From Streptomyces longispororuber (GTDB lineage Bacteria; Actinomycetota; Actinomycetes; Streptomycetales; Streptomycetaceae), in the NCBI RefSeq assembly GCF_024448165.1, contig NZ_JAMOLN010000022.1:1-64000 (forward strand): a DNA stretch of 64,000 bases, in the 5' to 3' direction. Below the pieces are notes generated by a model. The model was not told the DNA's origin. It made no database searches and saw only the letters and a program-made list of their open reading frames with translations. Below are positions 17,619 to 26,199 of this stretch, one piece after another. The position numbers were made by a program, and so were the translations under genes. Each line of letters opens with the position of its first letter. The stretch's first letter is position 1.

Positions 17619-18830
17619 GTGACTTCCTTCGACTCGTCCCCCCAACTCAACGTCTGGCGCGCACTGCTCGCGCTGGCCGTCGTGTTCGTCATGCTGGCGA
17701 CCACCGGCTGGACCGCGGTGCGTCACCACCGGGGCGTCGCATCGCCCCTGCGGACCGCTCTCACCGCTTGGGAGCACGGCCGCATCAACGGACACGCCCT
17801 GCCCGCGCCCGACGGCTCCCCCACCCGCCTCGCGCACTTCTTCGCCTCGCTCACGCCCCACCAGCGCAATGCCCTCGCCAACCGCTATCCCCTCGCGGTC
17901 GGCAACATGAACGGTGCGCCCGTGGAGCTGCGGTACAGCGCCAACCGCACCGCGCTCAGCCAGGCCCGCAAGGTCGAGTACAAGCGCATGCACGACGACA
18001 GGCTGTCGTCCGTCGGTCACGCCGACGCGAGGCAGCGCATGAAACGCTTCGCGCTGCTGGCGCACCCCGACCGCAAGATCCTCGCCTTCGACCCCCTGGG
18101 GAACGGGCGGGTGGCCGAGGTCTTCGGCGACCTCGACAAGGCGCAGCGCGTCTCGGTCGTGGTGCCGGGGGTCGACACGAACGTCCTGACCTTCCAGCGC
18201 ACGTTCCGCAAGTACTCGGCCCCCGTGGGCATGGCTCGCTCGCTGTACGCCGCCGAGCGCACCGCGAGCCCCGGCACGCGCACCGCGGTCATCGCCTGGG
18301 CCGACTACACGGCCCCCGTCGGCCTGGGTGTGGACGCCGCGACCTCGATGCGCGCCGACGACGGCGCGGTCCGGCTCAACGCCATGCTGCGCGGCCTGCC
18401 CGGCAGCTCCCCCGTGGCCCTGTACTGCCACAGCTACGGGTCCGTGGTGTGCGGTGTCGCGGCGCACGGCCTGCCCGCGCGGGTCAGCGACATCGCGGTG
18501 GCCGGCAGCCCCGGGATGCGGGCCGACAACGCCTCGGGCCTGGGCACCCACGCGCGCGTGTGGGCGACCCGCGACAAGGACGACTGGATCCAGGACGTGC
18601 CCAACATGGAGGTGGGCGGTCTCGGTCACGGCGCCGATCCCGTCTCCGCCGCCTTCGGGGCCCGCGTCGTCTCGGCGGCGAACGCCAAGGGACACACCGG
18701 TTACTTCGTGCCGGGCACCGAGAGCCTGAGCAACTTCGCCGAGATCGGAACTGGCTCGTACCGGTCGGTGCGGTGTGCGGGCGCGAAACAGGACTGCCGG
18801 GAGGGTTTTTCCGGCGGTGCCTCGACCTGA
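17619..18830 (+). CDS. DUF1023 alpha/beta hydrolase (paralogue A)
   Basis: A 403-residue membrane-anchored or exported hydrolase. One hydrophobic segment spans residues 13-31, and the catalytic domain follows. The nucleophile elbow is CHSYGSVVCG (Ser in SYG), with VVPGVDTN near the oxyanion region, and HGADP and GHTGYF toward the end, which probably supply the acid and His of the triad. It matches the DUF1023 alpha/beta hydrolase family. The GTG start at 17619 is in frame and gives a short cytosolic head; no strong ribosome site is seen. A paralogue lies at 22191. A weak half-match to the TACC-N2-GGTA motif is at 17539. The substrate is unknown. Confidence 0.82.
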   Translation: MTSFDSSPQLNVWRALLALAVVFVMLATTGWTAVRHHRGVASPLRTALTAWEHGRINGHALPAPDGSPTRLAHFFASLTPHQRNALANRYPLAVGNMNGAPVELRYSANRTALSQARKVEYKRMHDDRLSSVGHADARQRMKRFALLAHPDRKILAFDPLGNGRVAEVFGDLDKAQRVSVVVPGVDTNVLTFQRTFRKYSAPVGMARSLYAAERTASPGTRTAVIAWADYTAPVGLGVDAATSMRADDGAVRLNAMLRGLPGSSPVALYCHSYGSVVCGVAAHGLPARVSDIAVAGSPGMRADNASGLGTHARVWATRDKDDWIQDVPNMEVGGLGHGADPVSAAFGARVVSAANAKGHTGYFVPGTESLSNFAEIGTGSYRSVRCAGAKQDCREGFSGGAST

Positions 18831-18897
18831 CGCGCGTAGAGAACGGCGGAACAGTGGTCCGACGCAACAGGCGACGGAGGCGCGCGTGCCGCATACG

Positions 18898-19779
18898 ATG
18901 AGCCGCATGGGTGACGTACTGGCCGGATTTCATGCCGCCTGGGAGTTCGAGTCCGACTCCGTGCTCATCCGCTTCGAACGGGGGATCCGCACGCCGAAGC
19001 TCCTTCAGGCGTTGGGCGAGCGCCGCATCCCTCTGGAAGCGATAGCGGCGGTGACCCTGACTCCGGGGAAGCGCGGGACCGTGGTGCTGCACGCCGAGCC
19101 GAGACCGGGCGCCGATCCGTTGATGGACGCGGCGGCGGGACAGCTCAAGGAGGGCTGCGACCCGTACCGCCTCGTGCTGCCCGCCGAGCGGGAGACGCTC
19201 GCCGAGTACTACGCCGACGAACTGCGCGAGAAGCTCGTCGCCGACGAGGACATCCGGTCCGACGGCTATCTGGTGGCGCCGCCCGAGGCGCCTCTCCAGT
19301 TCAAGGCGTACGACGGCAAGGCGTCCTTCGACGGCAGGTCGGTGTCCTTCCGCTGGTTCTGGACGGGGGCGTCGTCGGCGAAGTGGAAGGCCGGGGACAA
19401 GACGTTCCCGGTCGGTGATCTGAGTGGTGTCGAGTGGCGCTCGCCCGAGCTGTTCGAGGGGCATCTGCGGCTGCTGCGCCGGGACGCGGCCGCTGAGCAG
19501 GCGGGGCAGGCCGACCAGGATCCGGCGGCGGTGGTCTTCGGGCTCGGTTACGGCCCGGTCCACGAGTCCCTGCCGTTCGCGGCATCGGTGCTGGCGGCCG
19601 TGCGCACGGCCGGTCCGGCCACCGGCGGGCAGCTGCGTGCGGAGGCGGCGTCGGCCGGCCGTCGTGATCCGGCGGACATCGCCGAGCGCATCCGGCACCT
19701 CGGTGAGCTGCACCAGGCGGGGCTGGTCACCGACGCGGAGTTCACGACGAAGAAGGCGGAGCTGCTCGCGGAGCTGTGA
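18898..19779 (+). CDS. DUF4429 domain protein with C-terminal SHOCT segment
   Basis: A 293-residue soluble protein. Two PH-like DUF4429 repeats can be seen: AWEFESDSVLIRFERG at residues 12-27 and FKAYDGKASFDGRSVSFRWFW in the middle, each followed by a VTLTPG- or VEWRSP-type strand. The last 35 residues (IRHLGELHQAGLVTDAEFTTKKAELLAEL) are a SHOCT helix pair, an oligomerisation motif. DUF4429 resembles bacterial PH domains that act at membranes. ATG 18898 or ATG 18907 may be the start. It lies between the hydrolase and the two-component system. The function is not known. Confidence 0.8.
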   Translation: MSRMGDVLAGFHAAWEFESDSVLIRFERGIRTPKLLQALGERRIPLEAIAAVTLTPGKRGTVVLHAEPRPGADPLMDAAAGQLKEGCDPYRLVLPAERETLAEYYADELREKLVADEDIRSDGYLVAPPEAPLQFKAYDGKASFDGRSVSFRWFWTGASSAKWKAGDKTFPVGDLSGVEWRSPELFEGHLRLLRRDAAAEQAGQADQDPAAVVFGLGYGPVHESLPFAASVLAAVRTAGPATGGQLRAEAASAGRRDPADIAERIRHLGELHQAGLVTDAEFTTKKAELLAEL

Positions 19780-19805
19780 CGACCGGGGCCCGCGCCGCTC
19801 TGTGA

Positions 19806-19839
19806 TACCTGGGTAGGGGGTGCGGTGAGCACCTCGGTA
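19806..19839 (+). promoter_or_regulatory. Candidate response-regulator operators upstream of the kinase gene
   Basis: TACCTGGGTA (19806-19815, within GATACC-TG-GGTAGG) is an exact TACC-N2-GGTA palindrome. CACCTCGGTA (19830-19839) matches with one change. They lie 42-75 bases before the kinase start at 19881. The same motif recurs at 21949 and 22066-22098. Confidence 0.5.
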
Positions 19840-19880
19840 TGACGGCACGCACCCTGCTCATTGCCTACGCTGAACTGGCC

Positions 19881-21254
19881 ATGAGCACTGCACCGATCTC
19901 TCCCGACCCGGCGCCGCGCCCTCCGGACGAAGACTCCGGACGAGCGGGCCGTCGGCGGCTGCCCGGCTCCCTGCGGCGCGTCGGCGACCGGCTGGCCGCC
20001 GCCGGTGCGGCGCTGACGGTCGCCGTCGACGGTGACCGCTCCGAGCCCCTGCTGGCACAGGCGCCGAAGCGCTGGATGCGGCTGCTGCCCTATCTCGTCG
20101 CGGTGAGCTTCACCGTGACCCTGATCCCGGTCACGACGCAGGTCCTGTCGAACGACTACGGGGTGGGCGGCGGTCTCGCCGGAGCGATCGCCGTCGCCCA
20201 GTCCGCCCCGCTGATCCTGGCGGTCAGTCGCCCGCTGACCGCCTGGTACCTCATGATCGCCGCCAATGTCCTGGGCACGATCCCGCTGTTCCAGGGGGAC
20301 GCGGGCCGCCCCTCGCCCTGGACGCCGATGGTCGTCGTGGCGTATCTGGTGCTGTGCATCGCCCTGGCGCTGCGCGAGAGCCGACGCACGCTGATCGGCA
20401 TCTGGGTGGTCACCGTCGTCGCGAGCATCGCCGTCGGCCTCTTCCGGGACGACACCAGTCACGACACGGGCGTGCTCCTCATCGTCCTGAGCGGCGTCGT
20501 GCTGCTGCTGGGCGCGCTGGTGCGGGAGCGCGGCGAGACCCGCCGCAAGCTCGTCGAGCAGGAGACGATCAGCGAGGCCGAGCGCACCCGCCGCACGCTC
20601 CTGGAGGAGCGGGCCAGGATCGCCCGTGAGTTGCACGACGTCGTCGCCCATCACATGTCGGTGATCACCGTGCAGGCGGACTCCGCGCCGTACCGGTTGC
20701 AGGGCCTGACCGACGAGACCCGCGAGGAGTTCGAGTCCATCGCCGCGGGCGCGCGTGAGTCGCTGACGGAGATGCGGCGCCTGCTCGCGGTGCTGCGCAG
20801 CGAGGACGCCCAGGGCGACCTGGTGCCGCAGCCCGGCCTCGCACATCTGCCGCAGCTGGTCGACGCGACGATACGGGGCGGTGTTCCCGCCGACCTGTCG
20901 TTCCCGGAGCTCACGCTGGTCCGTGAACTGAGGGACGTGCCACCGGCGGTTGATCTGTCGGCGTACCGCATCGTGCAGGAGGCGCTGGCGAACGTGGTGC
21001 GGCACGCGCCCGGTGCGCGGGCGGACATCTCGATCGGGCTCGACGACGACGCCCTGCTGGTGATCGTGGTCAACGGGCCGGCGACGGAGCCACTGTCCCC
21101 GATCGAGTCAGGTGGTACGGGACACGGGCTGGTCGGGATGAGTGAGCGCGTACGGTTGGTCGGCGGCACGCTGGACGTGGGACCGCTGCCCGACGGAGGG
21201 TTCCGTGTGGCGGCCCGTCTCCCGCTGACCGTGCCCGACTCCCCCTCGGCGTAA
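19881..21254 (+). CDS. Two-component sensor histidine kinase, NarL-partner (HisKA_3) type
   Basis: A 457-residue membrane kinase. After a basic, Pro-rich cytosolic head come about five hydrophobic segments (residues 70-210) with short loops, so it may sense the membrane itself. A coiled linker leads to the dimerisation helix with phospho-acceptor His252 in ARELHDVVAHH. The ATPase has N-box VQEALANVVRHAPGA and G-box GTGHGLVGMSERV. ATG 19881 was chosen; ATG 19839 is in frame but overlaps a putative operator. The cognate regulator follows 15 bases later. Two TACC-N2-GGTA-like sites lie upstream, suggesting autoregulation. Confidence 0.9.
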   Translation: MSTAPISPDPAPRPPDEDSGRAGRRRLPGSLRRVGDRLAAAGAALTVAVDGDRSEPLLAQAPKRWMRLLPYLVAVSFTVTLIPVTTQVLSNDYGVGGGLAGAIAVAQSAPLILAVSRPLTAWYLMIAANVLGTIPLFQGDAGRPSPWTPMVVVAYLVLCIALALRESRRTLIGIWVVTVVASIAVGLFRDDTSHDTGVLLIVLSGVVLLLGALVRERGETRRKLVEQETISEAERTRRTLLEERARIARELHDVVAHHMSVITVQADSAPYRLQGLTDETREEFESIAAGARESLTEMRRLLAVLRSEDAQGDLVPQPGLAHLPQLVDATIRGGVPADLSFPELTLVRELRDVPPAVDLSAYRIVQEALANVVRHAPGARADISIGLDDDALLVIVVNGPATEPLSPIESGGTGHGLVGMSERVRLVGGTLDVGPLPDGGFRVAARLPLTVPDSPSA

Positions 21255-21269
21255 AGGAATGCGGCACGC

Positions 21270-21944
21270 ATGACCATCCGGGTGATCATCGTCGACGACC
21301 AGACCATGGTGCGGGCGGGATTCGCCGCGCTGTTGAACGCGCAGAGCGACATCGACGTCGTGGGTGAGGCCCCGGACGGGAAGAAGGGTGTCGAGGTCAG
21401 CCGCTCCACCCATCCCGATGTCGTTCTCATGGACGTCCGGATGCCGGAGATGGACGGACTCGCCGCGGCGCAGGAGCTGTTGGAGCCGCCGCCGGGCGTG
21501 GTGCACCGCCCCAAGGTACTGATGCTCACCACGTTCGACATCGACGACTACGTGTACGCGGCGCTGCGCGCGGGTGCGTCCGGCTTCCTGCTGAAGGACG
21601 CACCGCCCGCCGACCTGATCTCCGCGGTGCGGGTGGTGGCCGCGGGCGAGGCGCTGCTCGCGCCGACGGTCACCAAGCGACTCATCGCGGACTTCGCCAG
21701 GACCCGGCCGAAGCGCAAGGACCTCTCCCCCGAGCTCAAGAGCCTGACGCCGCGGGAGCTGGAGGTTCTGGAGGAGATCGCGCGCGGTCTGTCGAACCAG
21801 GAGATCGCCGAGAAACTGGTGCTCGCCGAGCAGACCGTGAAGACGCATGTCGGGCGGGTGCTGGCGAAGTTGGGGCTGCGTGACCGGGCCCAGGCCGTGA
21901 TCTTCGCGTACGAGTCGGGGCTCGTCACGCCCGGCGGACAGTAG
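21270..21944 (+). CDS. NarL/LuxR-family response regulator
   Basis: A 224-residue regulator. The receiver domain has acidic pocket D9-D10, phospho-acceptor Asp55 (HPDVVLMDVRMP) and Lys in FLLKDAPP. The C-terminal LuxR helix-turn-helix is LTPRELEVLEEIARGLSNQEIAEKL, with key residues L, E, G, N, I, A. It is cotranscribed with the kinase (15-base gap). It probably binds TACC-N2-GGTA palindromes found before the kinase gene, directly after its own stop, and before the second DUF1023 gene. The signal and full regulon are unknown. Confidence 0.93.
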   Translation: MTIRVIIVDDQTMVRAGFAALLNAQSDIDVVGEAPDGKKGVEVSRSTHPDVVLMDVRMPEMDGLAAAQELLEPPPGVVHRPKVLMLTTFDIDDYVYAALRAGASGFLLKDAPPADLISAVRVVAAGEALLAPTVTKRLIADFARTRPKRKDLSPELKSLTPRELEVLEEIARGLSNQEIAEKLVLAEQTVKTHVGRVLAKLGLRDRAQAVIFAYESGLVTPGGQ

Positions 21945-21947
21945 CCC

Positions 21948-21959
21948 CTACCCGGGTAG
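21948..21959. promoter_or_regulatory. Perfect 12-bp palindrome after the response-regulator gene
   Basis: CTACCCGGGTAG is a perfect palindrome four bases after the regulator stop, and contains TACC-CG-GGTA. It may be an operator for the downstream hydrolase promoter or the second site of a looping pair. Confidence 0.5.
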
Positions 21960-22065
21960 CACTTCGTGCGCCGCGGGCCGATTTACCGTCCGGCCCGTGC
22001 CTCCGGTGACGTCCGCGGTATCAGTTCGTCCTGCGAGGTGAGCGCCGTGTGGTCGCGCCACCCCC

Positions 22066-22098
22066 TACTGCGGTATCAGACACGGATACCCAGGTATC
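22066..22098. promoter_or_regulatory. Paired operators upstream of the second DUF1023 gene
   Basis: TACTGCGGTA (22066-22075) and GATACCCAGGTATC (22085-22098, core TACCCAGGTA at 22087-22096) are 21 bases apart centre to centre, two helical turns. They lie about 95-125 bases before ATG 22191. This fits two regulator dimers on one DNA face, activating transcription. Confidence 0.55.
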
Positions 22099-22190
22099 AC
22101 CTGCACGTTGGCTCCGTGGTGTGACGTCCCGCCCCAGGCCGTCTTTCTACCTTCCCCTCGTCACACCAACAGACGGAGGGGAGACGGGCG

Positions 22191-23321
22191 ATGGGCCTGG
22201 GCTCTTGGAAACGACGCGGTCGCCGCACGCTGGTCGCCGCGGCGCTCACGACGACCATCGTCGCCGGTACGGCGGGCTGGACGTCGGGGCACGAGCAGCG
22301 CCCGTTGACCGGTCCGCCGCCGGGCAGCGCGTCCTGGCGCGCGGACGGGTCCCTCGGGCGCGGCCTGCCCGACCCGGCGACGGCGAGCCCCGCTCAAGTC
22401 GCGGCGTTCTTCGCCGGGTTGAGCACGGTGGAGCGGCACGAGCTCGCGGCCCGGCACCCGTCGGTCGTCGGCAATCTGGACGGCGCCCCGACAGCCCTGC
22501 GCTACGAGGCGAACGGGATGGCGCTGCGGGCCGAGCGCACCCGGGCCCTGGCCGACGCGGCTGACTCGTCACGCACCCCGCAGGAGCGGGCGACCGCGCG
22601 CGCCCTCGCCGAGCGGTGCGCCGAGCTGCTCGCTCCCGGCCGCCGGATCCTTGCCTTCGATCCCCGCGGCCGCGGTCAAGTCGCGGAGGTGTACGGGGAC
22701 TTGGTGAGGGCCCGGCACGTCTCCGTGATCGTGCCCGGTTCGGACATCGACCTGGGTTCGTTCGACCGGGCCAGGGACGTGTACGGGACGCCTGCCGGCA
22801 TGGCGCGGTCCCTTCAGGCGGCCGCGGGCGACGGCACGGCCGTGGTGGCGTGGGTCGGATACACCACGCCGCTGGGCCTCGGCCCCGATGCCGCCACGGG
22901 CCGGCTCGCCGACGCCGGAGCACCCCGGCTGGCGCGCTTCGTACAGGGGCTCACCGCGGTCGGCCTGCCGAAGCCGGCCGTCTTCTGTCACAGCTACGGG
23001 TCGGTGGTGTGCGGGCTCGCGGCGGCCCGGCTCCCGGCGTCGGACCTGGTCGTGCTCGGTTCACCCGGGCTGCGCGCCGACAGCGTGGCCGATCTGCACA
23101 CCCGGGCCCGGGTGTGGGCGGCCCGGGACGACACCGACTGGATCGGCAAGGTGCCGAACGTCGAGCTGTTCGGCCTCGGCCACGGCGCCGATCCCACCGA
23201 TTCCTCGTTCGGCGCCCGCTCCGTGCCCACCGAGCGCGCCGAGGGTCACACCGGCTACTTCGCGCCCGGCACGGACTCGCTGCGCGCCTTCGCCGACATC
23301 GCCACCGGAGCATCATCATGA
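22191..23321 (+). CDS. DUF1023 alpha/beta hydrolase (paralogue B)
   Basis: A 376-residue exported hydrolase related to the one at 17619 along its full length. The N-terminus KRRGRRTLVAAALTTTIVAG is a signal or anchor with paired arginines. The elbow is CHSYGSVVCG, identical to paralogue A, and GLGHGADPTDSSFGARS and GHTGYFAPGTDSL are shared. Its stop overlaps the acyltransferase start as ATGA, so the two are translationally coupled. Paired TACC-N2-GGTA sites lie upstream. A role in envelope lipid or ester metabolism is an inference from coupling to a membrane acyltransferase. Confidence 0.85.
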   Translation: MGLGSWKRRGRRTLVAAALTTTIVAGTAGWTSGHEQRPLTGPPPGSASWRADGSLGRGLPDPATASPAQVAAFFAGLSTVERHELAARHPSVVGNLDGAPTALRYEANGMALRAERTRALADAADSSRTPQERATARALAERCAELLAPGRRILAFDPRGRGQVAEVYGDLVRARHVSVIVPGSDIDLGSFDRARDVYGTPAGMARSLQAAAGDGTAVVAWVGYTTPLGLGPDAATGRLADAGAPRLARFVQGLTAVGLPKPAVFCHSYGSVVCGLAAARLPASDLVVLGSPGLRADSVADLHTRARVWAARDDTDWIGKVPNVELFGLGHGADPTDSSFGARSVPTERAEGHTGYFAPGTDSLRAFADIATGASS

Positions 23322-24547
23322 GCCTGACCACCCTGCGGGCGTCCGCTTCTTCCGCGGTCGCCGCGATCGACGCGAAGACCCCGGCCCATCGGGACCGGGC
23401 GGTGGACGGGCTGCGCGCTCTGGCGCTGCTCGCCGTTCCGACCGGCCACTGGCTCCTCGGCGGCTTCTCCCTCGACGCCCAGGGCGCCTTGCACAATGCG
23501 AGTCCGCTGGCCGCCTTCGGCTTCTTCGCCCCGCTGAGCTGGGTGCTGCAGATGCTGGGCGTGTTCTTCCTGGTCGGCGGATACGCGTCGGTCCTCTCGT
23601 ACCGCCGGGCCAGGGAGCGCGGCGCCTCGACGGCCGGCTGGCTGCGGGGCAGGCTCGCCCGCCTGGGCCGACCGGTGCTGGGGGTGACCGCGGTCTGGGC
23701 CGCGATGATCCCTGTCCTGTACGCCGCCGGGGTGCCGGAGACGACCTTGCGGACGGGTTCCACGCTGGTGATACAGCCCCTGTGGTTCGTCGGGGTCTAC
23801 ACCGTGATCACGGCGCTCACTCCGTGGTGCGTCCGGGCCGCGAGAAGGCTCGGCGTCTGGGCGGCGGTGCCGCTGATCGGCTCGGTCGCCGTCGTGGACT
23901 TCCTCCGGTACGGTCCGCTCGCCTCGGCCATGCCCTCGTGGCTGAGCCTGCTGAACCTGCTGCCGGGCTGGATGTTCGCCTATCAACTGGGCGTCTGCTG
24001 GGGCGAGAAGAAGCTCGGCCGGCGGGGCGCCTGGGTGCTGCTCATCGGAGGTACGGCACTGTTCGCGGCACTCCTCCTCGCCTTCCACTACCCGGCCTCG
24101 ATGGTGGGTGTGCCGGGCGAGGCCCGGACGAACTCGCATCCGCCGTCGCTGCTCGTCCTCGCTCTGGCCGCCGCGCAGAGCGGCGCCGCGATACTGCTGC
24201 GGGACCGCATCGGCCGGCTGCTGCGCCGGCCTGCGCTCTGGGCACCCGTGGTGGTCATCAATCTGTCGGCGATGACGATCCTGTGCTGGCACCAGACGGC
24301 GATGCTCGCGGCGGCGGTCCCCGCCTCCTTCGCCGGGGCGATACCGGGCCTCACGACGGCCCCGGACACACTGGTGTGGATAGCGGCCCGTCTCGCCTGG
24401 CTGCCGTTGTTCGCGGCGCTCCTCGCGCTGATAGGCCGCTACGCCCGGGGCTTCGAGTCTCCGTGGAAGCGCGTGAGCCGGGGGCGGCGGGCGCTGGCCG
24501 GAGTGCTCGCGGCCGGGTTCGCGGTGTTCGCCCTGGGGCTGGCGTGA
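23318..24547 (+). CDS. Acyltransferase family 3 membrane protein
   Basis: A 409-residue protein with about ten transmembrane helices. The start RDRAVDGLRALALLAVPTGHW carries the family hallmark R-x(10)-H: an arginine in DGLRA and the catalytic-type His in TGHW. FFLVGGYASVLSYRRAR follows. It belongs to acyltransferase family 3, whose members O-acylate sugars, lipids or peptides at the membrane. ATG 23318 overlaps the hydrolase stop. It is cotranscribed with the hydrolase, giving a possible acylation and deacylation pair. The acceptor is unknown. A hairpin terminator follows at 24563. Confidence 0.87.
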   Translation: MSLTTLRASASSAVAAIDAKTPAHRDRAVDGLRALALLAVPTGHWLLGGFSLDAQGALHNASPLAAFGFFAPLSWVLQMLGVFFLVGGYASVLSYRRARERGASTAGWLRGRLARLGRPVLGVTAVWAAMIPVLYAAGVPETTLRTGSTLVIQPLWFVGVYTVITALTPWCVRAARRLGVWAAVPLIGSVAVVDFLRYGPLASAMPSWLSLLNLLPGWMFAYQLGVCWGEKKLGRRGAWVLLIGGTALFAALLLAFHYPASMVGVPGEARTNSHPPSLLVLALAAAQSGAAILLRDRIGRLLRRPALWAPVVVINLSAMTILCWHQTAMLAAAVPASFAGAIPGLTTAPDTLVWIAARLAWLPLFAALLALIGRYARGFESPWKRVSRGRRALAGVLAAGFAVFALGLA

Positions 24548-24562
24548 GGGGCTCGTGCGCCG

Positions 24563-24596
24563 CTCGCCGCCACGGGCGTGCTGCCGTGGCGGCGAG
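24563..24596. terminator. Terminator between acyltransferase and aldo-keto reductase genes
   Basis: CTCGCCGCCACGG (24563-24575) pairs perfectly with 24584-24596 around an 8-base loop, between convergent genes. It can serve both strands. Confidence 0.7.
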
Positions 24597-24682
24597 GGCT
24601 GGTCAGCGGCCTCGGCCTCGGTGCCCGACGGCCGTTCGCCGAGCCAACCGAGGAGCCGCTGGTCGAGACTCCCGGGGGCCGG

Positions 24683-25720
24683 CTACTCGCGGCCCGCCGA
24701 CGTGAAGGTCATGTCGGCGTAGCGGTCGCCCGCGACCTGGGAGGCGATCGGTTCGAGCAGTGCCAACTCCTCGTCGGTGAGCACCACACGGGTCGCCGCG
24801 GTGTTCTCCTCGACCCGGCCGGGCTTGCGGGTGCCGGGGATCGGGACGACGGAGAGTCCGAAGGTCTCGGCCTGGCGGTGCACCCAGGCCAGGGCTGTCT
24901 GACCGAGGGTGGCGCCGTGCGCGTCGGCGACCTGGCGGACCGGTTCCAGGAGGGCCGCGTTGGCGGCGGCGTTGTCGCCGGTGAAGCGGGGCTGCTGGCG
25001 GCGGAAGTCGTCGTCGGACAGCTCCTTGTCGGCACTGACGAAGGCGCCGGTGAGGAAGCCACGGCCGAGCGGGGAGTACGGGACGAGCCCGACGCCCAGG
25101 TCGGCGGCGGCGGGCACCACCGACCGTTCGATGTCGCGGCTGAACAGCGACCACTCCGACTGGACGGCGGCGATGGGGTGGACGGCCTGCGCGGCCCGTA
25201 GTTCGTCGGCGGTGACCTCGCTGAGGCCGAGGTGCTTGACCTTGCCTGCGGCGACGAGCTCGGCCATCACGCCGACCGTCTCCTCGATCGGCACCTTCGG
25301 GTCCCGGCGGTGCATGTAGTACAGGTCGACCGAGTCGATGCCCAGACGCTCCAGGCTGGAGTCGATGCAGGTCCGGATGTAGGAGGGATCGTTGCTGATG
25401 ACGCGCTTGTACGGGTCGCTCGGGTCGAGTCCGATGGCGAACTTGGTCGCCAGGACGATCTCGTCGCGGTGCGCCTTGACGAAAGGAGCCAGGAACTTCT
25501 CGTTCTCACCGGCACCGTAGGCGTCGGCGGTGTCGTACAGGGTGACGCCGAGTTCCAGGGCCCGCTCCAGGGTGGCCCGGGCTCCGTCGGCGTCGGTCGG
25601 TCCGTAGGCCCAGCTCATCCCCATGCAGCCGAGGCCCTGAGTGCCCACCACGGGCCCGTTGCTTCCCAACTCGACAGTGGATATGCGCTCGCCTGCCCGC
25701 GGCGTTCGTTCCGTGCTCAT
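24683..25720 (-). CDS. Aldo/keto reductase
   Basis: A 345-residue NADP(H)-dependent TIM-barrel oxidoreductase of the cytosol. The catalytic Asp-Tyr pair is in LYDTADAYG, the Lys in LATKFAI and the His in LYYMHRRDP. VPIPGTRKPGRVEEN binds the cofactor phosphate. It is the second gene of an operon with a MerR regulator, four bases after that gene's stop. MerR control by a perfect palindromic spacer promoter suggests induction by a reactive compound or redox stress. ATG 25720 gives the family N-terminus. Confidence 0.93.
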   Translation of the reverse strand: MSTERTPRAGERISTVELGSNGPVVGTQGLGCMGMSWAYGPTDADGARATLERALELGVTLYDTADAYGAGENEKFLAPFVKAHRDEIVLATKFAIGLDPSDPYKRVISNDPSYIRTCIDSSLERLGIDSVDLYYMHRRDPKVPIEETVGVMAELVAAGKVKHLGLSEVTADELRAAQAVHPIAAVQSEWSLFSRDIERSVVPAAADLGVGLVPYSPLGRGFLTGAFVSADKELSDDDFRRQQPRFTGDNAAANAALLEPVRQVADAHGATLGQTALAWVHRQAETFGLSVVPIPGTRKPGRVEENTAATRVVLTDEELALLEPIASQVAGDRYADMTFTSAGRE

Positions 25721-25724
25721 GCGG

Positions 25725-26192
25725 TCAATCCCTTTCCGGCGCCGGACGGGTACCGGCATAGAAATTGATCTTGTGGTCGAGTACGGCGAGGGTGTCCTGG
25801 AGTTCGGCCATGCGGTTCAGGACGTCGCGGCGGGTCGACTCGAGCAGCTCCTGGCGTTCGGCGAAGGTCTCCTCGCCCAGGCGCACCAGCTCGGCGTAGC
25901 GGACCATGTGGGCCACGGGCATCCCGGTGAGCCGGAGCTTGTTGACGAAGGCGAGCCAGTCCAGGTCGTGGTTGCTGTAGCGACGCTGGCCGGTGTGCGA
26001 GCGGTCGACGTCGGGCATCAGGCCGATCCGCTCGTACCAGCGGAGGGTGTGCGCGGTCAGCCCGGTGAAGGCGACGACCTCACTGATGGTGTAGCGGTCC
26101 TGGCCGTTCGGGCGCGGATGTGACTCGGGCGCCGCGGCACAGACGTCGACCTTGGCCGGGGCGGGTGCGGGGGTGGTCTCCATCACCGTCAT
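25725..26192 (-). CDS. MerR-family transcriptional regulator
   Basis: A 155-residue regulator. The winged helix-turn-helix is YTISEVVAFTGLTAHTLRWYERIGLM (key residues Y, I, T, T, R, Y, G), followed by RRYSNHDLDWLAFVNKLR and a long dimerisation helix. No metal-binding cysteine pair is seen at the C-terminus, so it is not a mercury- or copper-type sensor. ATG 26192 or ATG 26183 is the start. With a -10 at 26205-26200, the RNA would begin at or next to ATG 26192, so a leaderless mRNA is likely. It probably controls itself and the aldo-keto reductase. Confidence 0.88.
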   Translation of the reverse strand: MTVMETTPAPAPAKVDVCAAAPESHPRPNGQDRYTISEVVAFTGLTAHTLRWYERIGLMPDVDRSHTGQRRYSNHDLDWLAFVNKLRLTGMPVAHMVRYAELVRLGEETFAERQELLESTRRDVLNRMAELQDTLAVLDHKINFYAGTRPAPERD

Positions 26193-26199
26193 GGGCCCC

